NCBI GenBank assembly: GCA_026874595.1
Contig: CM049314.1
Span: 68,382,300 to 68,446,299 of the forward strand
DNA length: 64,000 nucleotides
Direction: 5' to 3'
Source: Sipunculus nudus
Taxonomy: Eukaryota > Annelida > Sipuncula > Golfingiida > Sipunculidae
Shown: in pieces, positions 46,201 through 57,284 of the stretch
How the letters are laid out: each line of letters opens with the position of its first letter
Position numbering within the stretch: position 1 is the stretch's first letter
The notes under the pieces: generated by a model
The model's input: the letters and a program-made list of their open reading frames with translations, nothing else
What the model was told of the DNA's origin: nothing
Database searches by the model: none
Translations under genes and position numbers: made by a program

Positions 46201-47762
46201 TATTTCCGAAATCCCCTAAATATTTCATGAGATTTCGTTTATGATTGGGAGAGATATCTTGAGAATTAACGCACACACAAACACACAAGAGCGGGGATGA
46301 ATGCATACCCTCCTGGACCGCGAAGGGGGGCCGGGTCCTACGAGTCCTTTCGTGGAGAAGGACAAACGACGGACGCTAGGGCTGACTTTAAAATTAAAGA
46401 AAAGCCGGCTTCGGGACATGTAACCTTAATTGCACTTCAACCGACCAAATAAAAATATTCTTGTCATGTAAAACTACAGCCTAGCTGTAGATAACGTAAA
46501 AGGGGCCTTAAAGCTTCCCAGGTATTCATACGAAGGGAATTCTGAGCAACCTTACTCTATACCCCCATACCTGCATTTCATCTGATTTTCGCACGATGAC
46601 TGAATTTATCATCTTTATCACAGTTAAACTTTTAAACAACAAACGACTATATTTAAAACCTATCGTTTGCCGTTAGACAAGAGGAAACATGATTGTTATA
46701 CTGAACACTAAACGACTTGTATATATAATTTGTGCCTGAAATCACTTAGCAGTATTCATCCATTGGTCAAGATGCAGGTGTATGCCTAGCCGGCGAGACG
46801 GGTAGAAATTGATCAATCACTGGCCATTCCGCTTGTACGATAACCACTAATAGAGTTCACTAATAAAAAGATTTGATAAACACTAAACTCGTAACAGGAG
46901 CTCCTAGAACACGTTAGATCATATGCATAGTGATAAACAATAAATATGACCCTGACCCTTCTCGAAAGCAGGCTGACGTCACTCTAAATAGCTACATGCA
47001 AATGATAGTTTGGTGAACCTTACAGTCAATGTAAACGATACGCTTGCACAGAGCAGAGCAGTCGGTGTAAACTCTAACTTAATTTTAATAAAACACATAC
47101 CCGTACAAGCCAGGGGTATCATATTTGTACTCCGAGTAAGCCAATCATATAGGCCTAAAAAGTCAACTATAACAAGATCATACATTTATGAAACAGAGAC
47201 GGGGAGGCAGAGAATATTTGAAACAAGGACATGGCCTCAATTTTTATCGCATCTCTTATTTAATAGGGCTGTAGGAAGCCTAGCCGTCCGTTAATTTATG
47301 TCACCAGATCCAAGATCCTGACTTAATATCTAGGTTGAACTTACTAGGTCTAATGGTATGATTTATGCTCTGTCAAAAGACAAACTGCTCTACATGTAAT
47401 TTAAACCAAAACTGTAAATGTGTAAAAAATATACGAAAGCGACATAAGTAGGTAATATAAATTTTGCATTAATATATACTAAAATAAACCGCTCTTTCCA
47501 GATGCTATAACCTGTTATTTTTTTCTATTTGTGTCTCCCGGAAGGAAAACTATCAGGATTTTTCTTGATGTACAGCTCGAGTTTACTGTATATGATGATT
47601 AAGACTTCTGTCAATCTAAAGGATGGGCCAACCGTCACTCCCAAAATACAAGTAACATATAAAAGAAATAACTATAGAAAAAAAGCCTTCCTTGAGAATT
47701 TGGTCATTTGTGTGAATATGTTCTAACTAATTTTTATTGGTCACAGAGAACAAAGAACTAAT

Positions 47763-48405
47763 CAGTGGGTCGTTTAACAAGTGACCCAGGGGTCATGACG
47801 CTCTACTGACTACGAAGACATTCACAAAAGGAATTTTATCATTTGAATGCCAAAATTTGCAGATGGTATCCCATTCAACTGACACATAGCTCAGAGGATA
47901 TGGGTAAAAGAGACCTTTTTTCAGGTTTCCAAGGAGATTTTTCATGCACCTCCCTGAATGTCAAGTATGAAGATTCTAGTTGCAATTCAAGGGCCATATT
48001 TGAAGGTCTAAAAAAAAAATAAAAATTTAAATAAAATGCGTAAAAATTGAAAAAAAAACAGGTGGCGCCACCAGTCTGCAGTAACTGGTGAAACACTCCA
48101 TGATGAATGTGCATGCCAAGAATCATGGTGATCAATGCATTTGCTGTCCAGTTATTTGAGCTTTTGTATCAAATTTTTATTTATTCTGAGGGGTACTTCT
48201 GAGCCCCATAGCTCTGAGGATATGGGTAACAGACCTAATTGCAGGTTTCCAAGAAGATATTTCATGGACCTCCTTGCAGGTCAAGTTAAAAGATTCCAGG
48301 TCCAGCGGTTACGATTTGTGCATGGTCAACGGACGGACAGACGGACGGACGACGGACAAAGAGTGATCGCTATAGCTCGGACGACTTTCAGTCAGCTGAT
48401 CTAAA
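47763..48405 (+). repeat. Dispersed repeat family (tgaccc..gggtca head), full copy
   Basis: Same order of blocks as 40851-41620. Contains 'ggtggcgccacc' in the middle and ends in a ggacggacagacgg-rich tail (about 48325-48355). Confidence 0.75.
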
Positions 48406-50026
48406 TAAAATGAACATATCTTGCGGGTCACTATTTGTACCCTATTCACGGACATGATTACCCATCGATATAGCTCAGGTGACTTTCTGATCTTTTCACT
48501 CTGGCATCCACAAATGTTATCGAACAACATCAACAGCTGTTATAGTTATAATGAGCATACACATAATGTAAAACAGGAACGACAGGTACATGTACATAGA
48601 TAGGTTAATCGTACTCGTTGAAGAATAAATGTTTATCCTGGCCCGTCCATTCTTGACACATGCATGTACGGAAAAGATCGGGTTCTAAGTAACAGTGGAA
48701 TTTGAAATGATTTACTGGCTTGAAAACCAGGAAAAAGTACAAGTTATACTTAAGTAAACAGGTATATTATCAGTCACGCCCCATAAATCAAGGACGTTTT
48801 CAGGCGATGCCACGCAAGGGGACAATGTTCATTAAACAGAGTGTTTGCGTTGCATGATTTGTATGTGTACTTATCGTGTTCAAGCTCGAAACAGTGTGAT
48901 TCGCCCATTCTGCTGTTGCCGTTGACGCCGTGTCCAAAGGCCTTTCTGTCAATCAAATTCTTGCTTTATCGTATTAGGTTATAGGTTAAAATTGAAGTGT
49001 GTCTCAAAGCTTACAGTTTTATTAGAGTTGTTTACATGTTTAACAGCTTTATGTCAGTTTTTTTTTTAATTTATAAAATACTAGCTGTTAAACCCGGTAT
49101 ACCGGGCTATATACCAGGGCGGGGGAGATATATTAACTGAGATGTGGAATGTTGGCTCATTTTTTTATTCTAAAAGTTAAAGAAAAATATAATTTTTCAG
49201 TTGGATACTGTCTCAAAAAGAAATGTAAAAATATTGTTTACATTTATTTTGTGGCGCTGTGCTCCTGGCAAAAAAAAATTATACCCGGTGTGTTTACCTT
49301 GAAGACCTGGTCAGTGATGATGTTTACAATGCGAACCGGAATGAGACGAAGGGGCATTCAGGTTTCCGATGATATCTGACTGGTTTCTATCGTTGGACGT
49401 ATAAAGAATAGGTTCATGTGTGAAACACATGAAAGATAAATTACATGTATGTTGCAAGGAAACTGTTCCTGAAGAAAGAAACAGAAATATGCATACCTCG
49501 TAAGTAGCAGAAGCGGACCCAATGGGACCCCATGCAGAGGGTCGGTATCCAATTTTCAGCCGCCGGAAAAAAAGGTCTTTTTTGTCGTATCAGACCGATT
49601 TTGAGGCCTGAAACCCCCGCCACCACCCAATCCCAACCCTGTTCCTGAAACTGGGGCCCTGAATTAGGTTTTTTTATTAATTCCTCCTGGGTTGAACTCT
49701 TCCATGTACACACTTTGGTTCCATGTACATTATAATTATATAAAAATTCTCTTATCATGTGTATTATGTATGTATGCGTGTGTGTGTGTGAGTGTATATG
49801 GAAGGGGCAGAAGAAAGCAACATGATTAAATGTTAAAGCAAAAAGGGAGAAGGGAAGACAGAGCACGAGAATTCTTCTCTGTAAATTTATCGGCATATTT
49901 TCGGCATCGTTTTCTCCTGTCATGAACATAAAATCTGCCAAAAGAATTATCACCAAAGCTATTTCATAGCTAACTAGATAATTTCTTGGTACCACAGGTG
50001 CCATGGCATCCCCAGACAATTAATCC

Positions 50027-50062
50027 CCCCCCCCCTTAAGAATAGCCCCCCCCCCCCCCCCA
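50027..50062. repeat. C-homopolymer tracts
   Basis: Two C runs separated by a short spacer. Confidence 0.9.
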
Positions 50063-50189
50063 TCTTCAGCAGCATATACTGACACTTTGCAAGTGACTAT
50101 TGTTTCTTCCATCTATCAACTTGAGAAACAATATTTCACAAAATATGAGGGCTAATATGTTGAATCTGTCTTGAGGAAAGAGCATTAAT

Positions 50190-50910
50190 TTATTGAGAAG
50201 GTAGGTGGCGCCACCTGTCTGGTTTACAAGAAAATTTCCAAAGATGGATAGACATGCCAAATATAAGACTAATATCTTGAACCACTCCAGAGATATGAGC
50301 AATTTTCACCCAAAGCACGTGTCCAGAATGATGCCACGGCAAAACGATTGCAGATGGCGCCACCAGTCTTGAGTACAAGGTGGAGGAGTTACATGATCTA
50401 TGGATATGCACAATTTCAGGCCAATAGGACAAATCACTCCTCAGAAAAATGCATTAATTTTTTCTACAAAAACGGGAAGGTAGGTGGCACCACCTGTCTG
50501 GTTTATGAGTAAACGTCCCAAGATGGATGGACATGCCAGATTTCAGACCTATACCTTGAACCACTCCGGGGATATGAGCAATTTTCACCCAAAGCACATG
50601 CACAAATGGACGCCACGCCTAAACGAGTGCTGATGGCGCCACCAATCTTGAATACAAGATGGAGGAGTCCAAGAACTTTAGATATGCACAATTTCATGCT
50701 AATTAGGGCAAATCACTCATCAGAAAAGGGCATTAATTTATTCTACAAAAAAGGGAAGGTAGGTGGCGCCACCTGTCTGGTTCACGAGAAAACTTTCCAA
50801 GATGGATGGACATGCCAAATTCCAGACCAATACCTTGAACCACTCCGGAGATATGAGCAATTCTCCTCGTCCTCTCACCTATATCAATGCACATGTCAAG
50901 TTTGGTAAAG
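50190..50910 (+). repeat. Tandem repeat, 279-bp period, about 2.6 units
   Basis: Units carry the palindrome ggtggcgccacc (or one-base variant) at 50204, 50483 and 50762, followed by 'tgtctggtt' and 'gatggatggacatgcca'. Confidence 0.9.
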
Positions 50911-52081
50911 ATCCGTAAAATATTTTTTGAGTCCAAACGAAATCTCTGCGGCTGCGGCGCGACCGTGCTTAAACCATAGTATCCCGACTTTGTCTGGGGA
51001 TACAATTATCTGACTTACTTTTTCTGTTGGTTATGCTTATGTCGGCAGAATGGCACGCCCTGACATGTTGTGAATTTGTTAACGCTGGTTAGAACGTTGT
51101 CCTATATAATCTTACCGAAACCAGTAATGATCAAGGTACAATTAAATCTACTTGTTCAGTCTCACTTGACACCCAAAGTATGTGTACACACAATCGTGGT
51201 ATACCTAGTTTAAGTTCTTGGAGCATGATATATAATATCGACTCTGTGCGATTGTTGACCGATTTGCTTTAGGAATATTTCCTCGTTTTAAAGGTACGAA
51301 CGTGGGTATGGTAGTACCTAACATTTATTCGATGTAAGGCCATGTAAGTTGTGCCTCAAAAATAAAGTTTAAGTGGGGGTTCTGATTAAAATCTGAGGTT
51401 GAAAAGAAGGCTCCTTCAGCATTCCCTCTGGCTAAAATCATATTACATCTGAGGGATAGACATAGAGCGTACTATATTGTATCACATGTTCAGGTAAATG
51501 TAATCTGCAATTATGCTGTGGACAAACTGTTTCTCATTTATCCTTTTATATATTCTGAATGATTTTGTGCCGGGGATCAGGTTATGTTGATCAGTGGGAA
51601 CAGAGTTTCGCGGATAATATGTCTTCGGCTAGGTATCTCCGCACACATGTGAACATGTGTTCTTCCACTTAGATTACTTCTGGCCTTCCGTCTTTGCCTA
51701 TCTAGTCTGGTTGAAAAGCACACTCATGTGAGCCTGAAATTTTGCATGTCGATAGATAGAACTTTGAATGTCCTATCTTGTTCACAAGGCTGAGACCATC
51801 TGGAGTTGTTTTTGTGTGGCGACAACCCGTGCGTCTATTCTGGGTAAAATCGCACATCTCAGCGTGGATGGATGATAATTTTTGTATTTCTATATTACTT
51901 GGTTCGTTTTCCCTTTTCACAAAACTGATAGTGTTTCTTACCCGTGTCTCGTGTTTAGTTCAGTATCCCCGGTCATCTGTCGTTGTTCCAGCCTCTAACC
52001 GTTTTGGGGTCGTCACTGTGACCTCGCTCTCCATACTGTAGGCTCTCGTGAAGTGAACATTCTACTCGCTATATTCAGCAG

Positions 52082-52101
52082 TCCCCCCCCCCCCCCCCAT
52101 T
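52082..52101. repeat. C-homopolymer tract
   Basis: C run just left of the DIRS element. Confidence 0.9.
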
Positions 52102-52278
52102 GCTGACCTCTGCATAATTAGCCATTCTCGTGAAAATTCCACAATTTCTTCCCATGTTGATTTCCCGAACATTATTGTTACAACAAGTTTAGTTCTTAGA
52201 AATTTGATGAACTCGTGTGGTACCTGAAATGGGATCTCCTCTGGTATTGCTCCTAGCCGTGTGCCGTAGGTCTGCCTT

Positions 52279-52355
52279 AATTTATAAATTAAACAAGACT
52301 TACCTGTAAGTTGAAGTTTGATTGTAATTCTATCCACTCATCAGCAGCACTAAGA
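52279..52355. repeat. DIRS left terminal arm (77-bp palindrome partner)
   Basis: Reverse complement of 52470-52546 with no mismatch that I can see. The last part is also the start of the inverted terminal repeat shared with the far end. Confidence 0.9.
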
Positions 52356-52392
52356 TCAATCGAGAATGCGCATGCGCACTGGAAGCGTCATT
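52326..52392. repeat. DIRS inverted terminal repeat, low-coordinate copy
   Basis: Pairs with 57218-57284. Shared core includes 'gagaatgcgcatgcgcactg' and 'gaagcgtcatt'. The two differ by small indels in the 'catcagcagcac' region. Confidence 0.9.
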
Positions 52393-52430
52393 TTTTGAAG
52401 CAGGAAAAAACCATGTGCAAATTTTATATA

Positions 52431-52450
52431 GGGGGGGGGGGGGGGGGGGG
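52431..52450. repeat. G-homopolymer tract in DIRS loop
   Basis: About 20 G between the two palindrome arms of the DIRS 3' end. Confidence 0.9.
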
Positions 52451-52469
52451 TTCAGAGGTGGGCGATTGC

Positions 52470-52580
52470 TCTTAGTGCTGCTGATGAGTGGATAGAATTA
52501 CAATCAAACTTCAACTTACAGGTAAGTCTTGTTTAATTTATAAATTCTATCCACTCATCCAGCACTTTAAGATCAAGCGA
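52470..52580. repeat. DIRS internal complementary region
   Basis: 52470-52546 complements the low-coordinate terminus; about 52543-52580 complements the high-coordinate terminus (57248-57284). The two join at 'tttataaattctatcc'. Confidence 0.9.
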
Positions 52581-52684
52581 GACTTCAAAGCACACATGGT
52601 TTTCCTGTGACTATCTAATGAATAATAGAAGGCAGGTTTACTGAATACAACAACTTTATTAGTAAACATACCATGTAAACAGCT

Positions 52685-53907
52685 TCACTTGTGTGCTTTA
52701 TCAAGGATTGTTATGCCATATTGGGTGTCATCACTGACTGGCTTGTCATAAAACTTTCTAAATGTACACTCGCTGCTCCAGCCAGCAGTTCGCATGATTT
52801 GCTGTAGTGGAACATTCATTTGTTTTGCTGCGGACGTAGATGCTGCACGTGCACTGTGTGCCTTGTATACTTGTGCATCTATTCCTGCATTGCTAAGTAC
52901 ATTTCTAACCCAACGGCCTAAGGTGCTCACACTAATGCTCTTGTGCGGCTTAACATAACTAATGAAAAGTTAACTACAGTGTATCATACTGACTGTTCTA
53001 TCTAGATTGTCGTCCAATAGTCTAACTAAACACAGGTCTGGGTCTGATGGGTAGGCAGGTAAGACCAGATCTGCTACATGTCTACCAGGTTTAGACTGCT
53101 TAACTAAACTTCTAATCTGAAATCTATAGTGTGTTTTTGTTTTTTGCATGTGTTCTACATCCATCAGTGTAATGGATTGGCATCTGCTACCTGTTACCAG
53201 GACACACAGCATGGCTAGCTTCTCAGTCAACTGTTTCAATGTGAGTTGTTGACCACAATTAAGTGATTTTAGGTAATTTAGAACTGTTTTCACTTCCCAA
53301 ATTTGTGTATACCTGGGCAAACTGGGCCTGGTTTGAAAAATAGATCTCAGAAATTTTTTAACAAGTGGGTGATTTCCCATGCTGTCAGGCCAATTTTGAA
53401 TTTTTACAACTGCTGACAATGCTGACCTTGCTGTGTTCATGGCAGAGTAAGATACGCCTGTGTCAAAAAGGTGTGTAAAAAAGTCTAAAACGTCTTTCAG
53501 TTCAGGGTCAAGGGTGTTAAGACTGTTCAATTCACAAAACTGTTTCCATTTTTTTAGATATACTTGGTATTGAGCTTTGGTCACAGTTCTCCATGCATTT
53601 AAAATAATGTCTTGGGCTCGAACCGAAATCCCATCTTGCTGTAACCTTTCCCTGATAATCGACAGGCTATCATCTGAAGTTTTGGCCAGAGTGGATGGGT
53701 TTTGTGTGGGTCGGCTGGTAATTGCAGAAGGTCTTTCCTGTTTGGCAGTAGTACTGGAGCTTCCAGCAACATCTGGCATAGGCGAGGCCACCAAGGTTGA
53801 GTTTTCCATAATGGAGCTATCACAATCGCCTCGCCTTTGTCTTCCCTGAGCTTTTTCAACACTGAGCCCATCAAGCTGAAAGGAGGGAAAATCCACATAA
53901 ATCTGTT
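52685..53907 (-). pseudogene. DIRS ORF3: tyrosine recombinase with in-frame stop
   Basis: The frame opens near 53907 inside the end of ORF2 and runs to a TAA at 52970-52972, then continues in the same frame to 52685. The N-terminal part is Ser/Thr/Pro-rich; the core-binding part includes 'WRTVTKAQYQVYLKKWKQFC'. Catalytic residues: R in 'TGSRCQSI', K in 'VKQSKPGRH', then after the stop H-x-x-R in 'HSARAAST', W in 'AGWSS', and Y in 'FRKFYDK'. The stop therefore removes half of the active site. There is no ATG at the start of the frame; the first good internal ATG is in 'MENSTLV'. It joins the circular DNA to the target. Confidence 0.85.
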
Positions 53908-55587
53908 ATTCCAGTTTACAGTGAAAGCATTTACAGCTTCAGCACCTGGATCAGCCTTCCAGGCAACATACGGCTTTACCTGAAAATTTAGTCTGGATGC
54001 AAACATGTCTATCTCTGGTGTACCCCACATATAAGCAAGTCTTTGAAAAATACATGCATCTAACATCCATTCAGTGCGATCATCAAACTTTCTACTTGCC
54101 CTATCGGCTTCAACATTAAGACAACCTGGGATATGAGTAGCTGACAGCCAAATTTGCCTTTCTTTGCACCACAGCCAAATGAGCCTTGCTAATTTGTTAC
54201 ACTTGAGGGAGTGTGTACCTCCCATATTGTTTACATATGCCACTGCTGTGACATTATCCATTTGAATAAGCAAGTGTATATTCTTAATATCTTTGCACAG
54301 TGAAAGGAGTCCAAGATATGCAGCTTTCAGCTCAAGATAATTGATGTGTTCTAGACAGTCAGTACCAGCCCATTTCCCCCCTGTGGCTTCCATGCCCTCA
54401 CATTTAGCACCCCAGCCTAGTTTAGACGAGTCTGTTTGTAATGATAGTTGAGCTTTCCCATGACAGATAGGATTTTTGTCTCGATGTGCCTGGGCAATCC
54501 ACCAATCAAGGTCACATTTTGCTTGCAATGAAATGTGCATCACCCTTTCAAAATTGCCATTGTTTTGCTTTAATGCAAGAATTTTATCTATTTCCAGTTG
54601 TCTGTAATACAGTTGAGCAAATTTGACACCTGGTGCACATGAAACTAGTATGCCAACCACTTTTGCTACTGTTCTTATGTTTACTTGTTTTTGTGACAGC
54701 AGTTTGTTTGCCCAGAGGATTATTTTTTCTTTTTTGTCATCATTGATACTCACAGTCATGTCACTAGAATTTAGTATAAATCCCAGGTGTTCTAGTACTC
54801 TGGTTGGGGTTGTCACTGACTTTTTTGTGTTAATGTAAAATCCGAGTTTTGTAACTAAATCCAATGTTACATGCACATTTTCTTTACACTGTTCAAATGT
54901 ATCCCCAACCAGGAAAAAATCATCCAGGTAATTGCTTGACACAAAACCTTGTGACCTAAGATGGGCTAGCACTGGTTTGAGTAGTTTTGTAAATAGATAT
55001 GGGGCTTGTGAAAAACCATTGGGCAGGCAAGTGAACTGGTACATTACATTTCCAAATTCAAATTTCATGTATTTCTGGTATTTTTCAGCAACTGGCACAC
55101 TATAATAAGCATCAGACAGGTCTATTGATGCCATAAAACAGTTGGGTGTCATAAGTTTTGTACATGTATGAACGCTGTCCATTTTGAAATGCTTATATTT
55201 TGCAAATTTATTCAGGCTTTTCAGGTTCAAAATAACCCTGTGACTCCCATCTTTCTTTGGCCGAAGAAAAATATGTGAAACAAATTGCTCAGGCTCTTGA
55301 TGGCTCTCAGTAATGACACCTTTACCTAATAATTTCCCTATTTCACTTTTGATTATAGATTGTTCTGAATCTGAGAAAGTAGGTGCCCTATGAAAAACTT
55401 GTGATGGTACCTCTTCAAAATCAATTTCACAGCCTTTTACAATTTCAAGAACATATTGATCAGAGGTTATACTGTCCCATTCTGTATATGCAGACTTTAT
55501 ATTACCAGCTTGAAAAGCTGTAGGGCTCACCTGCTCTAATGGTGGAACTGTTGGTAGTTGTGCTGCCTGTGGCTGCCACCCGGGTTA
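53599..55587 (-). CDS. DIRS ORF2: reverse transcriptase / RNase H polyprotein
   Basis: Open from about 55587 (just after a TAA) to 53599, about 660 codons, overlapping the end of ORF1 and the start of ORF3. RT: 'SHIFLRPKKDGSHRVILNLK', 'MASIDLSDAYYSVPVA', 'CLPNGFSQAPYLFTKLL', catalytic 'NYLDDFFLVG'. RNase H: 'LQTDSSKLGWG', 'NYLELKAAYLG', 'IQMDNVTAVAYV', 'VEADRASR'. A C-terminal region has 'EIDMFASRLNFQVKPYVAWK' and 'WIFPPFSLMG', the segment in DIRS1 proteins described as methyltransferase-like. There is no ATG before the RT domain, so expression by frameshift or re-initiation from ORF1 is likely. No lesions seen. Confidence 0.9.
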
Positions 55588-57020
55588 TGGGGTTTCCCCT
55601 TGTGTTTTGTCGCCTGTTGTTTTCCCCTGTTGTTTGGGAAACCTGCATGTTTTCGTGGCGACTGTGGGTTGAACCCTAAAAAAGGGTTTCTCTTCTTGTA
55701 TGTCAAAGAGTGAGATTTCTTGGGGTTCTGTTTCCCAGCTGGTTTGTTCATCAGACTCTGTGTGACCTTGTTGATCTCTTTAAGTTCCGATACTTTTAGT
55801 GCAAAGTCTGAGCCAAAAAGATTGTCCACCGGTGCCTTTTCTCCACAAAGGGCACTGAATTCTGGGTTTACGCTAGTCTTAAATCGCGCCCTTCTGTTCA
55901 GATCAATTTCATGAGAACTGTCACTTAGCAACGCCACTGCTACCGACAAGAGATCTGTGGTTTCCTTCACGGAAGGCGGCTCTGCCATGCATTCACCTGC
56001 TTGGATGTACATGTTTAAGGCAATAGACAATACTGTTATACCTTTCAACAGCGTTTTCTGTACATTCTGCAGTGCCAGATCGCCTGTTCTGGCCTCCCGT
56101 CCAGCGTTATTGAAAATTTGCTGGTTCACTGGAACCACGTCCAAACGTGGACAATTCTCTGGCGTGAGGTATTTGTCCATGGTGGTATCTTTCTCCGTTT
56201 TGTCAATCCCATTCTGAAGATAATCCGTGATCCTTTCAGCAAGTTCTTGGTCAATTTTGTCCGATGTTTGCGTCTTCTTAGTGACGAACTTGTGACAGGT
56301 TTTCAGTTTACCATGGGCGCGGCCATTTTGTTGTGCTACGTCATCAGAACTGGGCTTGTGTACACACGTGACCGCTGACCTGTCAATCAAGCTTGGTCCG
56401 CCTTGAGCGAGCTGGGGGTCTTGCTTGCGCCGTTTGGGCGGAGTGGCCTCGTCGGAAACATTAGTAATTTCACAGTCCGAGACCCCGTAGTCATTAGAAT
56501 CTGAATGCTCAGCTTCATCACATTCTGGTTCAGAAACGTCTTCTTGGTAGTTCCTTGCCTCCTCCCAAGCAGTTTTCAGTTCATTCACTACTGGGGCCAT
56601 TTTCATCATGGCCACCGTGAGGGTTTTCAACTGACCCTTAATCTCAGTCAGTTCTGACGAAACATCACCAGCCTTTTTGCTTGATGATCCCTCTTTTTCT
56701 TTACTGTTATTGGCACGGCTGTCCTTTCTACCTGTCGTAGAGGAACTTGTTTTGCCGGATGACTTGTGCTTTCCTGACGTGCTGTGTTGTGAATTATCAC
56801 TGCGTGACCTACTTTCCTCCCGGGGTTTCTCTCCCGATCTCTGCTGTTTTTGGTGCGATTTCTCGCCAGCAGGGGTCACGGTCTCACGTGCCTTAGACGC
56901 GTCTTTGGAACGTTTGTTCCTAGCGTCTGACTGCCTTGATTCTTGCAGTATGCGCCCGACCAAGTCGCATTTCGCTGGTGGGTTATCAGAACTGATGCTG
57001 TCCGTGGCTGATTCAGCCAT
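55536..57020 (-). CDS. DIRS ORF1 (Gag-like protein)
   Basis: 494 aa from ATG at 57020 ('MAESATDSISS'), chosen because the frame upstream has no other ATG. The N-terminal 130 residues are highly charged and Ser/Lys/Arg-rich (likely disordered, nucleic-acid binding), then an acidic stretch ('SEPECDEAEHSDSNDYGVSD'), a helical centre ('ITVLSIALNMYIQAGECMAE') typical of DIRS Gag, and a basic Gln/Asn/His-rich tail. No zinc knuckle seen. The frame is intact. Confidence 0.8.
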   Translation of the reverse strand: MAESATDSISSDNPPAKCDLVGRILQESRQSDARNKRSKDASKARETVTPAGEKSHQKQQRSGEKPREESRSRSDNSQHSTSGKHKSSGKTSSSTTGRKDSRANNSKEKEGSSSKKAGDVSSELTEIKGQLKTLTVAMMKMAPVVNELKTAWEEARNYQEDVSEPECDEAEHSDSNDYGVSDCEITNVSDEATPPKRRKQDPQLAQGGPSLIDRSAVTCVHKPSSDDVAQQNGRAHGKLKTCHKFVTKKTQTSDKIDQELAERITDYLQNGIDKTEKDTTMDKYLTPENCPRLDVVPVNQQIFNNAGREARTGDLALQNVQKTLLKGITVLSIALNMYIQAGECMAEPPSVKETTDLLSVAVALLSDSSHEIDLNRRARFKTSVNPEFSALCGEKAPVDNLFGSDFALKVSELKEINKVTQSLMNKPAGKQNPKKSHSLTYKKRNPFLGFNPQSPRKHAGFPNNRGKQQATKHKGKPHNPGGSHRQHNYQQFHH

Positions 57021-57217
57021 GACGAACAAATTTGAGCGGCCTTTTCACTTGGTAAGAGCCGTTCTTCCGTCTTTAAAGTCACTAGTCAAGCGATCTGTGG
57101 CGTCAGTCGACGCATGCGACCACTCTTTATGGAAAATTATAGAAATAACCGCCGATGGCGCTTGATTAAAAATAGTAGTACTCGTTTGCTTCTTTACACT
57201 TCCAAAGATGGCTACGC

Positions 57218-57284
57218 AATGACGCTTCCAGTGCGCATGCGCATTCTCGGTTGATCTTAAAGTGCTGGATGAGTGGATAGAATT
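57218..57284. repeat. DIRS inverted terminal repeat, high-coordinate copy
   Basis: Partner of 52326-52392, ending 'gatgagtggatagaatt'. Confidence 0.9.

Larger units (their letters stand above)
46205..51945 (+). repeat. Segmental duplication, copy 2, interrupted
   Basis: Matches 38.33-40.8 kb in the same order, but split by extra sequence at about 47.3-48.9 kb (dispersed repeat) and 50.0-51.0 kb (279-bp tandem). Confidence 0.75.
52279..57284 (-). mobile_element. DIRS1-type tyrosine-recombinase retrotransposon
   Basis: About 5.0 kb on the minus strand. Three overlapping or adjacent frames: gag-like, RT/RNase H, tyrosine recombinase. Inverted terminal repeats of about 67 bp (52326-52392 and 57218-57284) and, near the 3' end of the coding strand, an internal complementary region (52470-52580) made of the complement of both ends placed side by side. 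That is the diagnostic DIRS1 organisation, thought to template closure of a circular intermediate. The gag and RT/RNase H frames are open throughout; one stop interrupts the recombinase. The good preservation suggests a fairly recent insertion. Confidence 0.9.

Noticed and set aside
49441-50019. 192-codon minus-strand open frame
   Set aside because: Lies in the segmental duplication and includes a (GT)n-derived His/Thr run; the frame is not conserved in the 39.5-40.2 kb copy.
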